Positions 1 to 10,516 of a stretch of 64,000 bases of DNA are shown piece after piece; the first letter of the stretch is position 1, and the number at the start of each line of letters is the position of its first letter. The stretch covers positions 17,506,963-17,570,962 of the forward strand of contig NC_080055.1 of the NCBI RefSeq assembly GCF_026212465.1, written 5' to 3'. The notes under the pieces were generated by a model. It was not told where the DNA came from, did not search any database, and worked only from the letters and a program-made list of their open reading frames with translations. Source of the DNA: Amaranthus tricolor (taxonomy: Eukaryota > Streptophyta > Magnoliopsida > Caryophyllales > Amaranthaceae). A program made the translations under genes and the position numbers.

Positions 1-487
1 TATTTTCAGTGTTCGTGGGAGGACATCTTACCATTGATAGAATTCTCCTACAACAACAGTTACCATAGTAGTATTGGTATGGCTCCGTATGAGGCCTTAT
101 ACGGCCAAAAGTGTAGGACACCACTTTATTGGGATACCGGGAGGCCCGGTGTGCTCGTTGGACCAGAGATGATCAGAGAGACCGCTGAACAAGTCAGAAT
201 CATTAGAGACCGGATGAAGGCTGCCCAAGATCGACAGAAATCTTACGCAGCCCGTAGGAGGAGGAAACTTGAGTTCCAAGTCGGTGAGAAGGTGCTCCTT
301 AAAGTCTCGCCAACAAAGGGAATCAAGAGGTTCGGAATGCAAGGGAAGCTTGATCCTCCGTACATTGGACCCTATGAGATATTGCGTAGAGTTGGGGAGG
401 TAGCTTATGAGTTAGCATTACCCCCACAATTAGCTAAGGTTCACAATGTGTTCCATGTGTCGCAATTGCGCCGATATGTGTTTGATC
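1..487 (+). pseudogene. Gypsy unit 1: 3' part of integrase, interrupted by a Copia insertion
   Basis: This stretch matches the end of the integrase in the other units (for example 18225-18711) with an offset of 18,224 bp. It covers the region after the catalytic core, including the YNNSYHSSIGMAPYEALYG segment and the GPYEILRRVGEVAYELALP fold that precedes the chromodomain. The reading frame stops shortly after position 487, where a sirevirus element has inserted. The coding sequence resumes at 10243 after the second copy of the 5-bp target duplication. The upstream part of this unit lies outside the window. Confidence 0.93.
483..487. repeat. Left target-site duplication (TGATC) of sirevirus copy 1
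   Basis: TGATC is present here and again at 10238-10242. It occurs once at the matching place in uninterrupted units (for example in gtttgatccatc near 18710). The five bases lie directly outside the terminal TG and CA of the inserted element. Confidence 0.95.
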
Positions 488-1799
488 TGTAGAAATACTA
501 ATGGATGATCGAATGCAACAAGAGGGGGGGGTGAATTGTTGTGTAGTAGGTTTAAGATTTTTGCCTGTAATTTTTTGCGGAATTATATTAAGTAAAGGAC
601 AAAAACTTAAACTTAAAAACGAAAAGAAAAATAATAAAGGAGACAAGGATTTTTACGTGGAAACCTTCTTGGCCTAATAAGAAGGAAAAACCACGACCCC
701 CCGGGATTTCAAAATTCTCACTATGTTAAGGCAATTAGTTACAATTACACAAAACAATGTTTTGCTTCACTTGAAGCTTCTCAATTCTCTAAACGCTTTA
801 CTCAAAGCTTCTCTACTTAGGCCTACTTCTCTTCTCTTCTCTTCTCTCCTTCTCTTTCTCTTCTCTTGATTCTATTCTCTATTCCCTTAGACTTCCCATA
901 AGTCTAATTACAACAAAACACTCAATTACCCTTTACAAGGCCATTTCTCTTCTCTATTCCCTTAGACTTCCCACAAGTCTAATTACAACAAATCACATCA
1001 ACCCTTACAAGGCCATTTCTCAAGAGGATAAGAATTAAAATAATTACTTAAGAAAAATATAATAAATTAATTGGCATTGGAAAACTGAAAATATTTTTCT
1101 TAAGATGATCTCCCTTTAATGGACACTCTTGAATCCTAAAAGGATTGATTTTTGATTCGAGCAAAGTCCCTTCTATTTATAGAGGGAACAGCCAGCAGTT
1201 ACCATAAGCATAACGTCCACTATCTCACACATACCTCCACTACCCCCACGTTCTCAAAACAAAAGGTGGTGGAATTATGCGTGTCCGGCTGTTATTTGCT
1301 CAAAGAAAAATCAGTTTCCTTATGCTAAAAATAGCATAGGAGTTTAAAACATAAGATCCTAAAAAATAGGAGATCTAAATCTAATTAAGAAAAAGTCTTG
1401 GGCTATTTTTAGAAAACCTAAAAATAGATTTGCCAATTAACTTACTAATTAATTTAAGCAATTAAATTAATTCTAAACCATTACATCAACTTAAAAACAG
1501 AAAATAATTAATTCGCAATTTTTCAGTCGATGCTATTCTTCAGACCTGCATCGTGAGGAACAGCGTACTGTCTCCATCTACAACATTCGTCAGAACTTTA
1601 ACTCTAGGAACAGCAGACTGTTTTCCAGAGCAATTGCCCAACTTCTTGGATATTTGAGACATGTACTTCTTCCACGAATCAAGTCATAGGCTTCATCAAC
1701 GATTCACATTAAATCGGATATATACCTACAAAACAATCTCTAAAAATATGTTTGTTTATTTAAAAGTAAAGTCATCATCAAAACCTTAAGAGGCCAACA
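488..1799 (-). repeat. 3' LTR of sirevirus copy 1
   Basis: Direct repeat of 8917-10237. On the minus strand it runs from TGTTGGCC to TTTCTACA. It has a TATA-like element at 1173-1183 (minus strand) and a CTTCT microsatellite near 827-852 with about four units, against about six in the other LTR. A run of about eight G near 522-530 (seven in the partner) adds a further length difference. Confidence 0.95.
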
Positions 1800-1813
1800 A
1801 ATTCCCCCTTTTT
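1800..1813 (-). other. Polypurine tract of sirevirus copy 1
   Basis: On the minus strand the sequence AAAAAGGGGGAATT lies directly upstream of the 3' LTR. This is the expected position for the plus-strand primer of reverse transcription. Confidence 0.85.
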
Positions 1814-2647
1814 GATGATGGCAAACTTTATAAACAAACTTAAGTGAAAAATAGAGTAAAACATAATACATAGAGCATACTAGAGATTAAAGTAACTCTA
1901 ATTAACTTAGCAAATCAACTTGTTAGAATATAATTTACCAAGTATTCATAAACAAACAGTTTACTCTAAAATATCAAATATTTTTCAAAAGTTTTCAAAA
2001 TTAATTAACTTAAAACCTAAATGAAATAAACTAAGTTAAACGGAAATAGATAAAGACTAACATAACATAATAACCTAATATAATAAAACTATGAAAAACT
2101 AATATAATAACATAACTAATTAAACAAAACAAATATAAAACACAAAAAAAACATAAAACACACATTGTTAAATAATATCAACAGAAAGATCATCTTGAGA
2201 ACAATAGCAAATTCATAATTCACAGTAACCAAGTAACAAAATATAAATATAAACACAGCAGCACACAGCACACATAGCATTCATAAGAATCAATATAAAT
2301 CAACGAGGATATGTAACTGTGTATTCACTTCTCCTCTTAAGTTTGTGCATAATCTTCCCCCTTTTGTCATCAATCAAAAAGAAGTGGGAGTTATCAAATC
2401 TCAGCACAAACCATATAGATTTGTTAGTGATGAAAACAACAAACAACAATAATAAAAGCAAGTGCTATGAACAATGATTAAACCTGCATAGAGTCAATTT
2501 GTCACAGACCATGAAAATAAAAAACGAAGAAAAATAGCAATTGTTCAAAGTTACAACAACCATGTACCCCAGATGGTACAAGGCAAAAAATGAAATTGTT
2601 TGTTAAGTCATACAGCCAACAAATCATTAAATTTTTGAGCAGAGGGA
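1814..2647 (-). other. Non-coding 3' region of sirevirus copy 1, with a second PPT-like tract
   Basis: An AT-rich stretch between the env-like frame and the PPT with no supported gene. A second purine tract, CAAAAGGGGGAAG on the minus strand, lies at about 2354-2366. Repeated PPT-like motifs ahead of the 3' LTR are described for sireviruses, and copy 2 shows the same arrangement. Confidence 0.6.
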
Positions 2648-4338
2648 TCAAGGGTCAGTCTCTTCTTCATCAATGTACTCAGTCTGCACCTCCACTGTGT
2701 CCAGCTTGGCACCAAGGCGTTGTTCCATTTGGTTTAGCTGATCCACAATAGAAGCAAGCGAGACACGAGTTTCATCCTGAAATGCAATGAATTGAGACTG
2801 TAGATCAAGGAGCTTGGAGAGAATGGAGTCAGAAGATGCTGTAGGAGTAGGGTCAGCACAACCAACACCAGGAGAGGATGGAAATGGTGGTGGTGTGAAG
2901 TGAATGGGTGATGGAGGTGGTGATAAGGTTTGAGTTGGTGGTGAAGTGGTTGGCTTGGGAGAGGGAGGTTCATATGATGTAGGCTCAGGAATGGTTTCTG
3001 AAGTAACATCATCAACCTTTACTGCCTTACCTTTTGAAGCAAGCCTCATACTCTTCCTCTGAGTGACTTTACCCTTCCTCAGCTTTGCAATTACGATCTC
3101 CTCATCACTAGAATCTCCTAAAGCTTCTCCTTGTTCCCCCTCAATTTTTGTCTCCTCTTCCTGTTCCCCCTTATTTTCTGTTTCATTGGGAACATGCCCT
3201 TGTTTTTCTTCTTCTTTTTCTTCTTCTTCCTTTTCTTTTTCTTTCTCTTTTTCAATTCCTTTTTCTTTCTTTATTTTTACTTCTTTTTCAATCTCTTCTT
3301 CTACCACTTCTTCTTCTTCTACTTCCTCATCATCAGAACCAACAAAAACTACTTCTTCTAATTCGTTTATTAATACCCCCTCATCAGTTACTTTCAAATG
3401 CAAATTTTTTAAACAACGTGCACCAATCTTCATATTTGGTCCCATTGGGAACTCAAGCCCATCCAATGGAACCTCAAATTTTCGAAAAATCCAAGTTAAC
3501 AGCCCCCCATACCCCACAACATTCTTTTTCTCTATACAGTCGGATAAATGTGATATCATTAAAGATGGAAAATTGATTTTGATTTGATTGTCCATGCAGT
3601 AAATCAGAGTTGCATCACGCAGAATCACCTCACTCCTCTTGGAGTTTCGGGGCAAGATGAATCTTCGTGCTACATTATAAAGTAATTTATGCAATGGGGA
3701 CAACACATTGTGACTGATTTTACCCCTTTTCTGTTCAACCCCTAAAAACTTAAAGATTGTTTTACATTTATCCCAGAGAAAACTATCTTAGCACCAACAC
3801 TGTATGTATCAAACCCTACATTCGAAATTTTAAACCATTCTGCCAACAAAGCGCTGTTAAACTCTATTTTAATGTTCCTAACCACACTGGAACACATACC
3901 ACAGTCATTTGAAAAGTTTGAAATAAACTCTCTCATGATGTTTGGGAAGATAGAATTACAACTATATTCAGTCATTAAAACCTCCCATTCTTGAAATTTC
4001 AAAATGTCATGGAGTTGTGGAAAATAAGTAGAGTCATACCAGAATTTGTCTAGCCCAAATCCAACTGTCATTTCTTTGGCAATCTCCTCGGCACTATCTG
4101 GGTCGACTTGCTTCAAACGTTTGGCAGTTTGGGATGATGATTCACTTCTAGGTGTGAATGATTTACGTTTGGGTCGAGCACTGTCAGTGGTTTCTTGTGT
4201 GGGTGTTGGTGGTGGTGCATCTTTTAACAATGGGGATGGATGAACAACTTGTAAGGGTGTAGGCTGGTCAGTTTGGTGGGATGAGGACGTTTTCTTACCA
4301 GATTTTGATGAGTTCTTGCATGATTTGGGAGTTTTCAT
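2648..4338 (-). pseudogene. Env-like / third ORF of sirevirus copy 1 (one frameshift)
   Basis: Two minus-strand frames (4338-3742, 198 codons; 3706-2648, 352 codons from its first Met) belong to one gene, as comparison with copy 2 shows. They are split by a frameshift near 3770. The order is a Ser/Thr/Lys-rich N-terminus, a conserved central domain (MREFISNF, SPLHKLLYNVARRF, YGGLLTWIFRK), a highly acidic Glu/Lys stretch, a proline-rich stretch (near 2870-2970) and a C-terminal heptad-like segment ending in LDTVEVQTEYIDEEETDP. I see no convincing signal peptide or membrane helix, so the name env-like reflects its position in sireviruses and not a demonstrated function. It resembles what databases often call putative plant transposon protein. 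Confidence 0.8.
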
Positions 4339-4859
4339 GGTTGAATGTTGAAGGTTTGAGGGAGAAGAAGAATAGTTTCTTGTGACGGTTTGTGAAGAGG
4401 GAGAAGGATGGTGTGAGTGATTTGATGTCGTACAGGGATTTTAAAGAAGACTGACGGTTACACACGTCCCTTCTCATCAATGCTTTTCATCATTCCTTTG
4501 GATATGGAAGGATTGTGTTGTTTGGTGATCAATAACCGTTTCCCTTTAGTTTTAATTTTAGGTTGGCCGTACTAATTTACAAACAATGTGATGATATCAT
4601 ATGAAATCAAAGTAAAATAAAATAATTTTTCGAGAACAAAATGAATTATTATATTATGAAATATGATGGAGAAAATAAGGAACAAATTGCTTTGGTCTGT
4701 TTGAATTAACAACATGCAATCGAAAAAATATTCATAGTACAAGATTTATTACGTGTTTACCTGATCCATGCAATAATTGATTTTCAATCAAGATTTTGAG
4801 ATTGATTCCTAACCTCTTCATTTTCATAATGTTTCAAAGGGAAATAAATGCAACTAACT
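4339..4859 (-). other. Spacer between pol and the env-like frame, copy 1
   Basis: About 520 bp of AT-rich non-coding sequence inside the element. It could hold a leader or promoter for the env-like frame, but I see no definite motif. Confidence 0.5.
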
Positions 4860-7800
4860 TTAGTGGAGCTTGATCATACCAAGTTCCAGTCTCATCTTTT
4901 CATATTGTTCCCTAGGAAGTGGTTTGGTCAGAATATCTGCAACTTGTTCATTAGTGTTAACATGCTTTAATACAATGTTTTTGTGTTCCACATTATCCTT
5001 AAGAAAATGATGTCTAATATGTATATGTTTAGCACGTGAATGATGCACTGGATCTTTAGATATACATATGGCACTGGTATTATCACAATAAATAGGAATG
5101 CATTCAACTTTAATACCAAAATCTCTAAGTTGCTGTTTTATCCAAAGCATTTGGGAACAGCAGGCTGCTGCTGCTACGTATTCAGCTTCTGCAGTGGATA
5201 ATGCAACTGTGTTTTGTTTCTTGGAACTCCATGAAACTAAACATGAGCCGAGATATTGTACCATACCTGATGTACTTTTTCTATTAACAAGATCACCTGC
5301 ATAATCTGCATCACTAAAACCTTTTAAATCATAAACATCACTTTTAGGATAAAATAGGGACAAATCGTCTGTTCCCTTCAAATATCTCAAAATTCTCTTT
5401 ACTGCCGTGAGATGTGATTCTTTAGGACTTGATTGAAATCTAGCACATAAACCAACACTAAAAGAAATATCAGGTCTACTTGCAGTTAGATACAATAAAG
5501 AACCTATCATGCCTCTATACATTGTTTGATCTACGTTAATTCCATTTCGGTCTTCATCTAGTCTAACATTGGTAGCCATAGGTGTATGATTGGTTTTTGC
5601 ATTATTTAGTCCATATTTCTTAAGAAGTTCTTTAATGTATTTTTGTTGATGAATAAAAATACCATTTTCAGTTTGTTTAATTTGCAAACCAAGAAAGAAA
5701 TTTAATTCTCCCATCATGCTCATTTCAAATTCTGTGCCCATAAGGTTAGCAAATTCTTTACACAATGAATCATTAGTAGCACCAAAAATAATATCATCAA
5801 CATAAATTTGAACAACTAAAATATTAGAACCTTTATTCTTAAAGAACAAGGTTTTGTCGATTTTTCCTCTTACAAAGTTATTTTGAATCAAAAACTTTGA
5901 AAGTCTTTCGTACCATTGTCTAGGAGCTTGCTTCAAGCCATATAGGGCTTTGTCAAGCTTGTAGATATGATTAGGACAAGAGGTATTCTCAAAACCTGGA
6001 GGTTGTTCCACAAAAACTTCTTCATCAAGATAACCATTTAAGAAAGCACATTTCACATCCATTTGATATAGTTTAAAATTCATAAATGCAGCAAAAGAAA
6101 TTAAGATTCTAATAGCCTCTAACCTTGCAACTGGAGCAAAAGTCTCAGTGTAATCAATACCTTCTTGTTGATTATAACCTTTAACCACGAGTCTTGCTTT
6201 ATTTCTAACAATTATTCCATGTTCATCAAGCTTGTTCCGAAAAACCCATTTCAAACCAATAACTTTCTTGTTTTTCGGTTTGGGTTCCAAGTGCCACACT
6301 TTATTTCTTTCAAACTCATTTAATTCATCTTGCATGGCAACTATCCAATCGGAATCCTTCAAAGCTTCCTCGTGATTTTTAGGTTCAAGTGATGATAGGA
6401 ACGCAAAGTGTGCACAAAAGTTTCTCAATTGAGATCTAGTTTGTGTTCCCTTATTTATATCACTTACAATTGAATCAAGAGGATGATATCTTTGATACTT
6501 CCAAGGTTTAGGCACAAATTCTCTTGAAGGAACAGTAGCATGTTCTTGTTCAGCAACTTGATTGACATTTTGTTCAGCCACTGGATCATTTTGCTCATCT
6601 GTGGGAACAGCTGGATTGGGAACAGTCTGCTGATCCTGTTGTACTGGCAGTTCCTGGATTTGATCAGTTTCTTCTGCCTCTTCTTGTATCGACTGTTCAC
6701 TTGCTGTTCCATGATCTTGCACTTTAATTCCTTCATCATCATCTTCCAGATTTGCAAGACCTATTTTAATATTGCTTGTTTCCTGTTCACTTGTTGAAAA
6801 GTTAGTTTCATCAAAGATTATGTGAACAGACTCTTCTACACTCATTGTTCTCTTATTATATACTCTGTAAGCTTTGCTTTGTGATGAATAACCAAGAAAT
6901 ACTGCCTCATCACTTCTTTCATCAAATTTACCTATGTTTCGTTTTCCATTCACATGAACAAAACATTTGCATCCAAATATACGAAAATAGGAAATATTTG
7001 GTTTAACACCTTTGAGCAATTCATAGGGTGTCTTTGAAGTGATTGGTCTAATTAGTACACGATTCAATGTATAGCATGCAGTATTAATGGCTTCTGCCCA
7101 AAAATTCCTAGGTAGACCACTAGCAATCAACATGGTCCTTGCCATTTCTTCTAAAGTCCTATTTTTCCTTTCTACCACACCATTTTATTGTGGTGTTCTA
7201 GGTGCGGAAAAATTGTGATTTATGCCATGTTCATTGCAATAATTCATGAAGTTTGAATTTTCAAATTCTTTTCCATGATCAGATCTTATGTGAACAATTT
7301 GATTATTGGTAGATTTTTGTGTTTTATTTGCAAAAGAAACAAACTCATCAAAAGCTTCATCTTTGCTTGCCAAAAATAAGGTCCACGTGAATCTACTATA
7401 ATCATCAATCAACAACAAACACATACTTTTTGCCACTACGGCTTTGTGTTCTCATTGGTCCACATAAATCCATATGAATTAATTCTAATGGTCTAGTGGT
7501 AGTCACAACGTTCTTTGATTTAAAGGATGACCGCACTTGTTTCCCTTTAGCACAAGGATCACAAACTTCATTTTTAAGAAATTTTATTGCAGGTAATCCT
7601 CTTACTAGGTCTTTTGATCTTAAAGTGTTAATCAATGAATAACTAGCATGACCTAGACGCTTGTGCCAAAGAAGTGGGTCTTCTTCAATAACACTTAAAC
7701 ACGTTAGACTGTTTCTGGGAACGGTGTCCAGGTCCACAACATAGGTGTTCCCTTTTCTGATTCCCTTCAGCACAGGGTCTCCTGTACTGTTCCTAGAAAT

Positions 7801-8091
7801 TATGCATTTTTCAGAAGTAAACTTAACAGAGTTACCTTTGTCGCAAAATTGAGAAATACTTAACAAATTGTGTTTTAAATTCTCGACTAAAAATACATTA
7901 TCAATGGCATGGGAACTAGACCTTCCAACCTTTCCTTTGGCGATTATCTCACCCTTCATGTTGTCACCGAAGGTTACTGTTCCCCCATCATAGGCTTCAA
8001 GTGAGAGAAATTTAGATTTATCACCCGTCATATGCTTGGAACACCCACTGTCGAGATACCATGAGTTGTTCCCCCTCACTTGATCCTGCAA
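4860..8091 (-). pseudogene. Copia pol (PR-IN-RT-RNase H) of sirevirus copy 1, one frameshift and one stop
   Basis: From 8091 downwards: protease with WYLDSGCSKHMTGD, the pre-integrase zinc region (LLWHKRLGHAS, CDPCAKGKQ), the integrase core ([34 protein letters not shown]), RT ([33 protein letters not shown], the catalytic YVDD in [11 protein letters not shown]), RNase H ([17 protein letters not shown]) and the terminal [11 protein letters not shown]. Two lesions are visible. A one-base insertion near 7412 shifts frame in the integrase core, and an in-frame TAA at 7182-7184 follows FSAPRTPQ. The RT-RNase H half (7178-4860) is open for 772 codons. Pol follows gag in the same frame across a TAA at 8098-8100. 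Confidence 0.93.
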
Positions 8092-8097
8092 AGCAAA

Positions 8098-8847
8098 TTA
8101 GTGGTTAGGTGCAGGAACCCATTCATCCTTGGGTTCCTTGTCGACAATACTTGAATCACATTTCTTAATCCATATTCGTTCGACATAATTTTTATTTGCT
8201 TTGACATGATGTTCCCTCTTTATACATTGATGTTTTAGGTGTCCACTTTTACCACAGAAGGAACATATTTTGCTACTAGGGAGATCTACATAGAACTTTT
8301 TCTTTTTATCATTCCTCATATAGCCTAGACCTTCTTTACTTTTGGTTTTAGCATTTAGAATCCATTTGGGAATTTCATTGATTTTCCCTTTTCCTCTTAA
8401 GTTTATTTTATTTTTCAAATATTCATTTTCAATTTCATAGGATTCTAATTTTGATTTCAACTTTTGAAATTCAGTGCTAACCATGTGAGTAGATATGTTG
8501 TTTGCATATTTACTTAATCCTAACAATCTATTTTGATTCATTTCAATATTAAGGAAGATAAATTCCTGTTTCAATTTCTCAATTGTCTCTTTTAAAACAA
8601 CATTCTGATCTAGCAAATTAAAAAATCTGTTTTGTACATCTACTCTAAATGAATTTAGATAGGATATATGATCCTTGTTTGAGTTGAGGTCTTTCTCGAT
8701 TTGGAGACACTTGGTATTCTGTTTTTCTAATTTTTCATGTGTCTCCAAGAGCAACTTAATCAATTTATTCTTACTGAGTTTAAACAATTGTTTAGGGAGT
8801 GAGATAGAAGACATTACCTCTTCCATGCGCTCGTTCATCTTCAACAT
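8098..8847 (-). pseudogene. Internally deleted gag of sirevirus copy 1
   Basis: A 249-codon frame that keeps the first residues (MNERMEE) and then jumps to the C-terminal coiled-coil region (LSKNKLIKL onwards) and the second zinc knuckle CSFCGKSGHLKHQC. Copy 2 has about 1.1 kb between these two points, encoding the capsid-like domain and a first knuckle (CHKCGSTEHFIKDC), and this is missing here. The frame stays open across the deletion. The stop TAA at 8098-8100 is followed in the same frame by pol. A pyrimidine-rich CAG acceptor-like site lies just downstream (8088-8086). Confidence 0.88.
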
Positions 8848-8900
8848 CTTTCCAGGAAACAGGATACTGCTCTCAGGGTTTCCTGATTAAATGAGGAACA

Positions 8901-8914
8901 GGGCTCTGATACCA
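8901..8914 (-). other. Primer-binding site (iMet tRNA) of sirevirus copy 1
   Basis: The minus strand reads TGGTATCAGAGCCC, complementary to the 3' end of plant initiator-Met tRNA. It starts two bases inside the 5' LTR. This fixes the element's orientation as minus. Confidence 0.93.
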
Positions 8915-8916
8915 AT

Positions 8917-10237
8917 TGTAGAAATACTAATGGATGATCGAATGCAACAAGAGGGGGGGTGAATTGTTGTGTAGTAGGTTTAAGATTTTTGCCTCTAATT
9001 TTTTGCGGAATTATATTAAGTAAAGAACAAAAACTTAAACTTAAAAACGAAAAGAAAAATAATAAAGGAGACAAGGATTTTTACGTGGAAACCTTCTTGG
9101 CCTAATAAGAAGGAAAAACCACGACCCCCCGGGATTTCAAAATTCTCACTATGTTAAGGCAATTAGTTACAATTACACAAAACAATGTTTTGCTTCACTT
9201 GAAGCTTCTCAATTCTCTAAACGCTTTACTCAAAGCTTCTCTACTTAGGCCTACTTCTCTTCTCTTCTCTTCTCTTCTCTTCTCTCCTTCTCTTTCTCTT
9301 CTCTCGATTCTATTCTCTATTCCCTTAGACTTCCCATAAGTCTAATTACAACAAAACACTCAATTACCCTTTACAAGGCCATTTCTCTTCTCTATTCCCT
9401 TAGACTTCCCACAAGTCTAATTACAACAAATCACATCAACCCTTACAAGGCCATTTCTCAAGAGGATAAGAATTAAAATAATTACTTAAGAAAAATATAA
9501 TAAATTAATTGGCATTGGAAAACTGAAAATATTTTTCTTAAGATGATCTCCCTTTAATGGACACTCTTGAATCCTAAAAGGATTGATTTTTGATTCGAGC
9601 AAAGTCCCTTCTATTTATAGAGGGAACAGCCAGCAGTTACCATAAGCATAACGTCCACTATCTCACACATACCTCCACTACCCCCACGTTCTCAAAACAA
9701 AAGGTGGTGGAATTATGCGTGTCCGGCTGTTATTTGCTCAAAGAAAAATCAGTTTCCTTATGCTAAAAATAGCATAGGAGTTTAAAACATAAGATCCTAA
9801 AAAATAGGAGATCTAAATCTAATTAAGAAAAAGTCTTGGGCTATTTTTAGAAAACCTAAAAATAGATTTGCCAATTAACTTACTAATTAATTTAAGCAAT
9901 TAAATTAATTCTAAACCATTACATCAACTTAAAAACAGAAAATAATTAATTCGCAATTTTTCAGTCGATGCTATTCTTCAGACCTGCATCGTGAGAAACA
10001 GCGTACTGTCTCCATCTACAACATTCGTCAGAACTTTAACTCTAGGAACAGCAGACTGTTTTCCAGAGCAATTGCCCAACTTCTTGGATATTTGAGACAT
10101 GTACTTCTTCCACGAATCAAGTCATAGGCTTCATCAACGATTCACATTAAATCGGATATATACCTACAAAACAATCTCTAAAAATATGTTTGTTTATTTA
10201 AAAGTAAAGTCATCATCAAAACCTTAAGAGGCCAACA
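8917..10237 (-). repeat. 5' LTR of sirevirus copy 1
   Basis: 1,321 bp, the direct repeat partner of 488-1799. Visible differences are about five single-base changes, two additional CTTCT units (near 9253-9290) and one fewer G in the G-run near 8951. It would drive minus-strand transcription towards gag and pol. Confidence 0.95.
9611..9621 (-). promoter_or_regulatory. TATA-like box in the 5' LTR of sirevirus copy 1
   Basis: The minus strand reads TCTATAAATAG about 620 bp into the LTR, leaving roughly 690 bp of R-U5 downstream. The same motif lies at 1173-1183 in the 3' LTR. No transcript data support the start site. Confidence 0.6.
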
Positions 10238-10242
10238 TGATC
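10238..10242. repeat. Right target-site duplication (TGATC) of sirevirus copy 1
   Basis: Second copy of the TGATC found at 483-487, directly outside the terminal CA of the element. Gypsy coding sequence resumes here. Confidence 0.95.
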
Positions 10243-10454
10243 CATCACATGTTCTCCAGTATGAGCCGATTCAACTTGTTGAAAGCTTGCAGTATGAGGA
10301 GAAGCCCCTGAGGATCCTAGGTCGAGAGGTTAGAAAACTCGGTAGCCGCACGATTCCACTTGTGAAAGTGTTATGGAGTGGATAGGATGGCGACAGTGCT
10401 ACTTGGGAAAAAGAGGACGACATGTTAATTAGATACCCTTACTTATTTGAGTGA
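10243..10454 (+). pseudogene. Gypsy unit 1: chromodomain tail after the Copia insertion
   Basis: This continues the unit 1 polyprotein. The segment encodes the C-terminal chromodomain (YEEKPLRILGREVRKLG, IPLVKVLWSG, then GDSATWEKEDDMLIRYPYLFE). An in-frame TAG at 10383-10385 splits the chromodomain and the natural TGA lies at 10452-10454. The same TAG is found in units 2-4. In chromoviruses this domain is thought to steer integration towards particular chromatin. Confidence 0.88.
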
Positions 10455-10480
10455 TGTATTTATAACCATTAGTTTGAGTT

Positions 10481-10516
10481 AGTTTCGAGGACGAAACTCT
10501 TGTAAGAAGGGAAGAC
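10481..10516 (+). other. Hairpin and polypurine tract before LTR 1
   Basis: A perfect 7-bp inverted repeat (AGTTTCG / CGAAACT, loop AGGA) at 10481-10498 is followed by the purine tract AAGAAGGGAAGAC (10504-10516), which abuts the LTR start TGAAACAATC. It is repeated at 18950-18985, 27413-27448 and 35875-35910. Confidence 0.85.

Larger units (their letters stand above)
488..10237 (-). mobile_element. Full-length sirevirus-type (SIRE/Maximus) Ty1/copia element, copy 1
   Basis: A 9,750-bp element bounded by TG...CA termini, with two near-identical LTRs of 1,312 and 1,321 bp, TSD TGATC, an iMet PBS inside the 5' LTR (8901-8914) and a polypurine tract next to the 3' LTR (1800-1813). Read on the minus strand, the order is 5' LTR, gag remnant, PR-IN-RT-RNase H, a downstream env-like frame, PPT, 3' LTR. 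The extra frame after RNase H and the repeated polypurine tracts are typical of the sirevirus group. By eye the LTRs differ by about five substitutions plus repeat-length changes, so the insertion is recent. It is present only in array unit 1. Most of gag is deleted and pol carries one frameshift and one stop, so it is not autonomous. Confidence 0.95.

Noticed and set aside
3063..3587. Long Ser/Phe-rich plus-strand frames opposite the env-like gene
   Set aside because: They are the antisense of the Glu/Lys-rich stretch (GAA/GAG codons read as TTC/CTC) and have no independent support.
8901..8914. tRNA gene fragments at the PBS sites
   Set aside because: These are short complements of the iMet tRNA 3' end next to LTRs, without a cloverleaf.
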